DNA from: Simmondsia chinensis | Lineage: Eukaryota; Streptophyta; Magnoliopsida; Caryophyllales; Simmondsiaceae | Assembly: GCA_018398585.1 (NCBI GenBank) | Contig: JAGTTD010000008.1 | Coordinates: forward strand, 8,010,501 to 8,074,500 | Length of the DNA: 64,000 bases | Reading direction: 5' to 3' | Shown here: one piece after another, positions 55,751-64,000 of the stretch | Position numbering within the stretch: position 1 is the first letter of the stretch | Layout: every line of letters starts with the position of its first letter | The notes under the pieces: generated by a model | Databases searched by the model: none | What the model saw: only the letters and a program-made list of their open reading frames with translations | Told to the model about the DNA's origin: nothing | Position numbers and translations under genes: made by a program

Positions 55751-57510
55751 TGCATTTGTCAATGTATTAGAATATTGCTCGATTGAAATATTAATTCGAG
55801 CAGGTGCATCTATAGTGGGGACATATTATTTGGTGACCCTCTTTCTATTACATTTGAGAATTGGCTTGTAACATTTTACAAGTGAACAAGTTTTTAAACT
55901 TCTGGTTCAATGATGTATTCCATATAAATTCTCATTTTCCAAATTTCACTTTTCTCCCCCTTATTGGAAATCCTATTTATCATATTTATAATCAGTAAAC
56001 TATGCTGTAAAATATTTTCAGCTAATATTTCTAAATATTTTGTCATTAACATAAATTTCAAATCCCCCATTTGGGCCTATCTTTTTGCATTGGGATGGAG
56101 TAGTTGGACCATACGTTATATAACCAAATTTGTAGATATGATATATTTGGTTCTTGTCAGAGACATGTAATACTAGGGAGATCAATGATAATTAGTTGGT
56201 TTAATATGAATCATTACTGCAACATATATCATAGCATGTACCCATATAAAAGTAGGCAATATTAATGGTCTGGCAATTCACAGAGATTTAACCAGAAAAT
56301 CCGCAAGACCATTTTGTGCTTGAATTTGGGTTATATAGTAGTCAACTGTTATCCCAATTGGCATACAATTATTATAATATTTTTGAGATGTAAATTCTCC
56401 TATATTATCACGTCATATATTCCAAGACTTGAGCTCATTGTTGGTTCATTTATACATGGAGTTTCAAAAATGCCATTTCACAAGTGTCTTATCTACATTC
56501 ACAGGACTAATAGGTATAGGCCTTTATTAATATCATAAAATACCGAATTGGTCCATATGATAAAGTAATTGGCCTATATATATCCCCTTTAGTATTCCTT
56601 CAAATATATGGGAATCAAATCCAATTTTAAATGAGTATGACATAGTAATCACTTTGCCTTAAATACAAGCAACACATGATATTTCATCAAATATAAGAAT
56701 CTTCTAGTTTTTTAAAGAGTGTAAGAATTTCAAATGTTTCTCTTAATAATCTTTATATCTAAATGACCCAAATAGTCATGCCATAAAATAAAAGATTATG
56801 GGTTCGTTAACTTCTGTTTAATCATCCTAATGGATATCTCAAAAATTAATTAGATTTCTCAGTGATCCGCTAGAAAACAAAGCCTTAATTATGAGAAATA
56901 TTATTTCTTCAAAAAATATGATTTGTGTTCTTTTGGAACCTTTAATTAAGTTTCAAAATTCCTACTATTATTACACTGTCTACCAGACATTAATTTCCAT
57001 CATCCATATTCGAATATAAAATACATATAAATACTAACAAAGATATATAAGCATGATATTACAAAACACTTTAAATAACTATATTAGAATAGTAGGTTTT
57101 ATAGTCTTCATAAATTGAGGCTTTAACTTCTCATATATTAGAAGAGTCATATTTGTGTTCAAAGTTTCAAAGTTAGATTAATGTTTAAATAGATAAAACA
57201 ATTGTAGATTTAGAATATAGTTTGAATTTGTCCATCCTTTGTAGTAAGAAATATTAAAAATAATCACAAATATAACTAAATATATGTCGTATAAAATATA
57301 AGATAGATGCTAACACTCTAGTTCACGGACATGATGCATGAGAAATATAATTGCTCTAGCATGATCCTGCAGAGATGTGCTATTTCTCCTTTTGGTGGTG
57401 TCTTCGAGATTCATAGTATCAAGGTGAATCTCAACATTGAGGGTCCATGACAAATAATATTTGCTAGAAATATCAAGAGCAATAAATTTAAGTTTTGTAA
57501 GATTAGACAT
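55751..57510 (-). pseudogene. Ty1/copia remnant (gag start and integrase), minus strand
   Basis: At the right, the frame 57510-57310 starts MSNLTKLKFIALDISSKYYL with SWTLNVEIHLDTMNLEDT and RAIIFLMHHV, the usual copia gag N-terminus. At the left, 56330-56090 shows QAQNGLADFLVKSL, IARPLILPTFIWVHAMIYVA and VMIHIKPTNYH, the end of the copia integrase core. VYGPTTPSQCKKIGPNGG... style text follows to 56060, and RVTK...NAPARI-type text to 55790 (RVTK, APARINISIEQ). The middle is deleted or unreadable. No LTR was matched on either side. Very old. Confidence 0.75.
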
Positions 57511-58818
57511 TATAAATCACAAAAATTAGGAAATGATAACTTATTTCAAGTATATAATGATCCCCAGCCAGTTAGAGACTCATACTAATAACTTGTTATA
57601 AAACTAGAGATATAAGATATTCAATAGAATAAAAATAAAAATACAAACTAAAATATATTTAGGAAGTAGCAGCATATATTTTGTTCCAGAACTCAGGAAC
57701 CTAAACAATAGCAAATATTTTCATACGGTCAGATCAATTTACACGCACACACAAATATATATATATGCCCATGAAATTGCTGATTCATGGCAAGTTTAGA
57801 GTACAGAGAGCATGCCACATATCAAGACATATGTCATTTTGCCACACGTATAAATATTCGTAATACATGTATATGTACATGTATGTATAAAGATCTTTTA
57901 CATAATTTCTAATTTTTTAGGATATTTGATAATATCTAATATTAACCATAAAAATTATACTCGAAGAATATCTAATATTTACAACAAGCTCCCATATTAT
58001 AAGGGGAGGAGATCCCGTGCGGTGGGATCCCGCTCTCTCTCTCTCTCTCCCCTCTTTCTCTCTCCTTTCCCTCTCACATATCCACCAAATGGGATCTCTT
58101 CCCTATTACAGGACTAGAAGATGAAACGTCATTTATAAATAAAAAAAGAGAAATAATATAAAATAAAATTTTCAAAAATTATTTGGGGGCAAAGAAACAC
58201 ACGTCATTAAAAAAAACCAATTAGAATTGTTGAAAGTAAATGAAAATTGAGTAAACATCTACTTGAATTTGTCTTAGTGTACCACTGCAAACGTCAAAAG
58301 AAAGGGCCAGGTGTGAAAATTGTGTGTACAACATGCAAACATAGAGGGAGCTATGCTTTTATATGAAGAAAATATCTAACCTGTGCCCAAAGGGCGCATG
58401 TTTGGTATATTAATATATTTATTCAAATATAATTTTATCTCATATATTAAATCCTCTTTCATTATCATGATATGATGCTTGATTTTTTTTTTTTTTCTTT
58501 TTTTGAACACTTGCTATGCAGGTTGATTTTTTTTGGTGCCAAATATTTTTACAATCATATATATAAAACCATATAATTTACAAGTTTACAAATACATTAG
58601 ATAAAAAAAATTGTCTTACATCCTAGCAACTAAAAGAAAACTAGAATTAAGCATCATTGGACTAAAGTAGCAAAATTTAAGTATCTACACATTATTCTAC
58701 TATTTTATTATGTATTCGTTTATGATGAATAAGATATATATTGTGACTTGAATCTTATGACATTATTTTTTAATTATTTTGTAATGTGGTTTTATTATAT
58801 GTTTAATTGAGAAACAGA
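57511..58818. other. AT-rich intergenic with CT microsatellite
   Basis: CT tract at about 58032-58049 and CTCTCC-rich sequence to 58073. TA repeat near 57755. The copia 5' LTR should lie in 57511-58100 but I could not define it. Poly-T at 58482-58506. Confidence 0.35.
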
Positions 58819-61109
58819 ATGGTTTCATTTATGTTTGATTTGAATGAGCTCCCTAAATATGTAAACTTTGATGATTCAGAAAAGGAAATAATTGGTTTGA
58901 AAGAAGTCTAAGAGATAAGTTTAAGTGGCAAAATGACAACTATTCACAATGAGGATAACGATGAAAATGCAAGAAATTTTTTTTTTGAACCTTTTATTGG
59001 ACAATGGTTTTTCATTGAAGAAAAAGCTATCAGTTTTTATAAAAAATATGATAGATTGAAAGGATTTTCAGTTCAAAAAGGCCTATTTACAACCAAAGAT
59101 GGGAAAAAAAATAGAAGACATTTTTTTTGTCACCATGAAGAAAAACTCAACTTGAAAATTATAGACCCATCTAAGGAGCAGAGAAATAGGGCATCATTAA
59201 GATGTGGATGTAAAGAACGCATGAGAATTGCAATGAGAAAATATTTTGACATTTGTTTTTGAGGAATATCACGTCACGGAGTTCATAGCAGATCATAATC
59301 ATGATTTGTTGCCACTAAAACAAGTGCGTTTTATTACGCGTGAGTGCACTATTTCCATTGAGGACAAACAATGCCTTATTTTATATAAAGAAGCTAGCCT
59401 CTCGGTTAGACAGATAATGCGAATTGTGGAGCTTGAAAAAAATGTTAAGCACGGGGATCTTCCATATTTGCATAAAGACATCCATAATTATTTTAACACG
59501 ATTCACAAAAGTTTTGTGGAGGGAGATGCAATGGATTTGCTTGAATATTATAGGAGCGCCAAGTATAAGGAACCTAGGATCCAATATGCTTTCACAATAG
59601 ATGAACAAGGAAGATTGGAGCATATCTTTTGGTCATCTATTCATTGTTTTGATTGGCACCAAAAGTTTGGAGACACTATTGCATTTGACACAACATATAA
59701 GATGAATTCTAATGACATGCCTTGTGGCATCTTTGTTGGTGTTCATAATAACAGAAGAGCAGCACCTTTTAGATGTGCTTTTCTATGCCAATGAAATAGT
59801 GAAAACATTTAGATGGCTAATAAAGGTAAATGTTGATTTATTTACACTGTAGCATAAATTTGTGATGATGTTATTCTAATATTTTCATTAAATGCTAGAC
59901 CTATGTTACATTGATGAAAAAGCCACCCAAGACAACTCTCACTAGATAGGATCAGTGGATGATGGAAGCAATAGCAAGTGAAATGCTTTCAACAAAGCAT
60001 GCTTTTTGTATATGTGACATAACTTCTAAATTCAGCAGTTGATTTACTTCAATCCTTCGAAATCAATATTCAAATTGGTGCAAGGACTTTGATAAGTTAC
60101 ATAAGCTTGACAATGTCGAAGAGTTTGAATCTCAGTGGCCTTTGATAGTTTTTGAAATATGATTTACATTAGAATAAACATGTAAACAGTTTATACCAAA
60201 TCAAGAAATTTTTGGTCCCAGCTTATCTTTGACAACACTTCTTTGGTGGTATGATAACTACTGGATGATCCGAGAGTATAAATGCATTTATCAAGCGTTT
60301 CGCCTTTCTCTTACTTTAGCTATATGAATTGTGTTCTTTATTTTATTATGATAGCAATTTCTACTTCATATTAATTTTTAGGTTGACCTAGCAGTTAAAG
60401 ACATTAAGTAAACGCAATTACTTGATACTATGCTGGATATGTATAGAAGGTCTTCTTTAAGAACTTTGTCACCCTTGGAGAAGCAAGCTCAAAGTGTCTT
60501 GACAAAATTTGCTTTCAAAAAGTTTCAAGAACAATTTGGAATGGCAGCTCAATACAAGATTGTCATGGAAAATGGCATGACATTCACAGTGCAACATTAT
60601 AAGGAGCCTAGTTGTCAAATCCACAAAATCTTTTGGGATAGGGAGATGGCTACTTGTAGTTGTAAACACTTTGAATTTACGAGAATACTTTGTTGTCATA
60701 TATTAATTGTATTCCTTTATAAAGGTTGCTTCATAATTCCGTCAACATACCTACTGCTTTGTTGGTGCCAAGATGAATTGCAGAGATCAGAAGGTGTCTT
60801 CTTGCCACGAGAAACTGCAATGCCCAATGTTGAGAGGTCTTCTGATATGCATTATATGTTGGTTCAAGAGACTTTATTTGTTGTCCGCCAACTTCAACAA
60901 CAAAGGGTTGATCTAAGATGAACCGAATTAGAGATGGGAAAGAGTTAGGAAAACAGGTGAAGACTTGTGGCTACTATAAACAAACTGGCCACATCATTAC
61001 GAAATGTCCTGAAAAGGAGAATATCGAGGTAGCATCAAATGTTACAAATAAGAGAAAGAAGGTTGCACATGATGGAGACCTGAATCCCATGGCCTCTTTG
61101 AAATTTTAA
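58819..61109 (+). pseudogene. FAR1-related sequence (FRS)/Mutator-derived transposase-like gene, broken
   Basis: Candidate start ATG at 58819 (MVSFMFDLNELPKYVNF), a TAA at 58909-58911, then KAISFYKKYDRLKGFSVQKG and ASLRCGCKERMRIAM (FAR1 DNA-binding zinc domain, 58933-59262). A +1 shift at about 59250 leads to EEYHVTEFIADHNHDL, then FGDTIAFDTTYKMNSNDMPC (MULE-type DDE transposase core). A likely intron (about 59827-59898, GTAAAT..TGCTAG) leads to TYVTLMKKPPKTTLTR, with stops soon after. At 60430-60921 is the SWIM zinc finger (ATCSCKHFEFTRILCCHILI), then a C-terminal knuckle-like C-x3-... piece to 61109. FRS proteins are domesticated transposases acting as transcription factors, for example in far-red light signalling. 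This copy cannot make a full protein. Confidence 0.85.
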
Positions 61110-62192
61110 ACTTCACTGTTATTATTTCGTAAATTATTGTTTTTGTAATGAATCTTATATTACGAGTTTCTTTTTTTGTTTCTTTGGAAACATTTTATTG
61201 GTATAATATATTCAATATAATTTAGATTCAATATTTTATTGTAGCCTGAATGGGCAAAAACATTTCTGACATATTGTCTTTTCATATTTTTAACATAGGG
61301 ACATGCATACCCTCCGTCGACTATTTTTGCGCTGGATTTGAACTTCTTAAATATTTAAGATAAGAATTCACTATAGAATTTTTAAAATATTAAATTTCGT
61401 ATGTCACCTAATTTGGATTAACATGAAAGACCCAAAAAAAAAAAAAAAAAAAAAAAAGGATTTTCTAGCATGTGCCCATAAAAATAATTAACAAATATAA
61501 TTGAGAATTCCAAGACATATAGGACTATGGAGATGAGAAGATCACAGAAGCGGAGTATGATGAGAAGATCATGGAAGTGGAACGAGTAATAGAGATAGGA
61601 AAAAGAGTGGGTTTTAATTTCGATGGGTTCGACCCACTTATGGTGGCAGACATACTTGCTAAATGATGTACATGGGTTATATTGGTGAGGCAATGGGCAG
61701 CTGCAGTCCTGCTCTCGTGTCATGTGCTCATCTTCTGTTTCATCTTCAACTGAGGTCCCTGCCTGAGTTTTGATCTAGCTCGCTGTTTGTCCTGTTCCCT
61801 GTGTCTTGTCTAGGATTATATTCGGTGTCTGCTGTTTCGTGGTTGAGGCGAGCGTATGTACCTGTTGGTCTGTCCTTTTTGTTTTATATTGTCTGTTTTT
61901 GGTCCCCGTTTTGTTACGGGTGAACTCAAACCTCGCCTAACGAGTGGTTTGCTTGTATGGTTATTTTGTCCCAATTTATTGAAAAAAGGACTATGGAGAT
62001 TAAGAACTAGATATATACTTAAAGAATTTTGTATAAAGAAGACTTGGGTGTTTTTTCATTAAAACTCCACAGTGTCCATACTAAAAAATACACCTAACTG
62101 GAACACAAATAATCAGAGTTTATTGAGAAGAAGAATGTTATTACAATGTAAATAAACTAGCATCAAATAGACTACTATAGTACGAGACACTA
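61110..62192. other. Intergenic, nothing recognised
   Basis: Includes a poly-A run (61434-61457). 61735-61990 is T/G-rich and reads like a retroelement 3' end, but no match within the window supports that. Confidence 0.35.
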
Positions 62193-62916
62193 GCTCCGTT
62201 TGTTTAGGGGAAAAATCATATTCTAGGAATTAGTTTTCCTCTTTTCCATTATTTGGCGCAAGAGGAAAACCTTTTCCCTTAAATGGGGGAAAATGGCTTC
62301 CCTTTTAAAAGAGGAAAAGTCATCATTCCGAGTAATCTAAAAATATAATTCTGACAATATATAAGCATTCTCATTAGAATATTTGCTAAAAAATGCTAAT
62401 ACGGCATATGATTTCGGTCATATATTAGGTAGTTTACATCAATATATGATGAACGTTTTATCGTAATATGCCAAAAATGATGACATAACTTGTAAATGTT
62501 ATCGTAATTATGTATTATATTAGCACTTTTATATTTGGTCAGATTCTTGTAAAATTTTATTAAATTTTGATATAGGGTACCTAAGTGATAAATATATTCA
62601 ATTTCAGGGTATGTCATTATATACATTCAAATATCAAGACATGTAATAAATATTCAAACCTCAAAGTATCTTAATAATAATTCCACAACCACACAAAGTC
62701 TAGAAAATATTGAATATATTGTATTGCTATTTATGTTGTCCTATAACTGGGTATAAGTTGATTATTAGAAGATTATTCCTTTAAAATAAATAAAGAATAT
62801 CAAAATGTAAAAATATGTTTTCCATTGAAACAAACAACAGAAAACCACAATGGAAAACATTTTCCAACGGAAAATATTTTTCGGGGAAAGAGTATTTCCC
62901 TTGAAACAAACGGAGC
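62193..62916. mobile_element. MITE with 13-bp perfect terminal inverted repeats
   Basis: GCTCCGTTTGTTT (62193-62205) and AAACAAACGGAGC (62904-62916) are exact inverse copies. CTA lies directly outside on both sides, a possible 3-bp target-site duplication. Inside each end, A/G-rich GGGGAAAAA and TTTTTCGGGGAAAG blocks and repeated TTTTCC/GGAAAA words add further complementarity. No coding capacity. Confidence 0.75.
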
Positions 62917-63724
62917 CTAATAGATGACATTAGGACTAAGGACAAAGATATTTAAATTAATAATTTAAATTTTAAAAGATTTGCAAACAAAAGTCATTGA
63001 AAATTACTGAATCGTCGAAAGAAATCAGCTACACGTATGGAAGCATGAAAACAATGACAAAACTATTTGCATGACCTTGCATTTTTACAGTTTTGTCAAA
63101 GGACATTCATGTACATAAAATATCCTTTACAGTAGAGCATACTACAAAGTAATGTAGAATCTCTCTCCTCCTTAAGCCTCCCCAACGGTAAAAAACCCAG
63201 CTTCCACGCGCCACCTTCCCCGGCACGTGTAGGCGCGTGGTAGACTGTCCGGGGGCCGGAGGACCGTCATCGGACTCGCGCTCATCTTCCCACTTTGGTT
63301 GTGGGTCATTCTCGAAGGTTCGTTGGCTTTTGGGTGGGCAGCTGAAACATCGACCACCACCGCACCTCCACCGCCTCCAATTGCAACCACCATCCCAAAA
63401 ATTGAAAAACCGCCATCAACCTCCGGATTCCTCCCCCCACCACCAATTTCCACCACCCACCACCAGTTCCCACTTCACCATCTAAAACGCATCTACATCT
63501 CCATCACCGACCACCAATCACCCCGATCTCATACACCAGCCACCTCTAGCACCGCCTCCTTCTCCCTTCAAACTTTACTCCACCACCACCGCCGGCCTCC
63601 ATTCTAGAATCACCTAAAAAAATACTAACCCCCATTCTCACCACACCCGTTCTCTTTTTCAAGACCCGACCACCGCATCTACAACCCTCTAACACCCTCG
63701 TCTATTCTTTTCCCTATTTTTGAA
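62917..63724. other. Upstream region of the RRM gene; C-rich leader
   Basis: From 63175 the sequence becomes GC-richer, and from about 63350 it is rich in CCACCACC. Frames here (for example Pro/His-rich at 63299-63607) are low complexity and I treat them as untranslated leader. CACGTG (G-box) occurs at 63224-63229. Confidence 0.4.
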
Positions 63725-64000
63725 ATGTCGATTGCCAATGATGGGGTGTCCGTCTTCGTTGATGGACAACCAGAAAGAGCGACAAGCTCATGGCTCAGAG
63801 CTGTATTCCGGGACTTCAAGTCAATCTATGACACTTTTGTTCCTGCGAGGAAAAGATTGAGGTCTAGATGGTCTTATAGCTTTGTTCGATTTTATGACTT
63901 GAGCGAAGCTACACGGGCAGTTACATCCATGAATAGAAAATGGGTGGTGGGTGTCAACCTTAGAGTTCAATGGGCTAACTTAGACAGAAGAGCAATACTT
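63725..64000 (+). CDS. RRM RNA-binding protein, N-terminal part (runs off the window)
   Basis: ATG at 63725 opens a frame that is still open at 64000 (92 residues). It holds one RNA-recognition motif: RNP2-like VSVFVDG (residues 8-14), a helix (SWLRAVFRDFKSIYDTF), a basic loop (PARKRLRSRWS) and RNP1-like YSFVRFYD, then the second helix ATRAVTSMNRKWVVG and strand VNLRVQWA. The aromatic positions of RNP1 are kept. Two families fit: SR-type splicing regulators, and the RRM-bearing ORF1 proteins of some plant L1 LINEs, which are often annotated as SC35-like. The C-rich leader and TE-rich setting slightly favour the latter. The downstream sequence would decide. Confidence 0.7.
   Translation, partial: MSIANDGVSVFVDGQPERATSSWLRAVFRDFKSIYDTFVPARKRLRSRWSYSFVRFYDLSEATRAVTSMNRKWVVGVNLRVQWANLDRRAIL

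Noticed and set aside
63299..63607. Proline/histidine-rich 102-aa frame as a gene
   Set aside because: Simple CCACC-derived composition directly upstream of the RRM start; most likely untranslated leader.

Overview
The window is plant nuclear DNA, most likely from a eudicot with a large, transposon-rich genome. The signs are plant-type LTR retrotransposons (Ty3/gypsy and Ty1/copia), plant L1 and RTE LINEs, MITEs, GT-AG introns and a gene of the plant-specific FLX-like family. I see no bacterial operons, CRISPR array or organellar gene block. No species can be named from the sequence alone.

Layout. 323-19250 is a stack of nested retroelements. A minus-strand gypsy-type element (LTRs near 323-950 and 18677-19250) was entered by a plus-strand gypsy element (LTRs 3069-3675 and 15083-15700). 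That element holds an L1 LINE lacking ORF2 (4152-6326) next to a minus-strand gypsy element with gag and protease but no polymerase (6327-14924), and a 1.5-kb solo LTR (7209-8710) sits in the latter's left LTR. 19351-23790 carries two RTE-type LINEs, a MITE and a 5S rRNA/RTE chimeric SINE. 23.8-28.2 kb is mostly unassigned. 28231-31629 is an intact three-exon FLX-like coiled-coil gene, the only clearly intact host gene fully inside the window. 32381-33101 is a very young TRIM element. 34164-34410 is a second, better-preserved 5S/RTE SINE with a perfect 17-bp target-site duplication. 35.0-42.8 kb holds a deleted minus-strand gypsy element, an RTE copy and a decayed plus-strand gypsy element with a full set of gag-pol domains. 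42.9-48.3 kb is AT-rich with MITEs. 48496-48693 is a small candidate peptide gene with a clean TATA box. 49.6-52.5 kb is a deleted gypsy element, 52.9-55.75 kb an L1 ORF2 remnant and 55.75-57.5 kb a Ty1/copia remnant. 58819-61109 is a broken FAR1/FRS (Mutator-derived) gene, 62193-62916 a MITE, and an RRM protein gene runs off the right edge from 63725.

How the parts fit. The main biology is parasitism among mobile elements. Several elements lack their own polymerase: the TRIM, the gag-only and gag-PR gypsy elements, the ORF2-less LINE and the SINE. They would need enzymes from autonomous relatives. The most interesting case is the SINE. Two copies share a 5S rRNA-derived head, including the internal Pol III promoter region, and a tail matching the 3' ends of three RTE LINE copies in the same window. 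This looks like a 5S-derived SINE mobilised by RTE. All boundaries and homologies here were judged by eye from the sequence.
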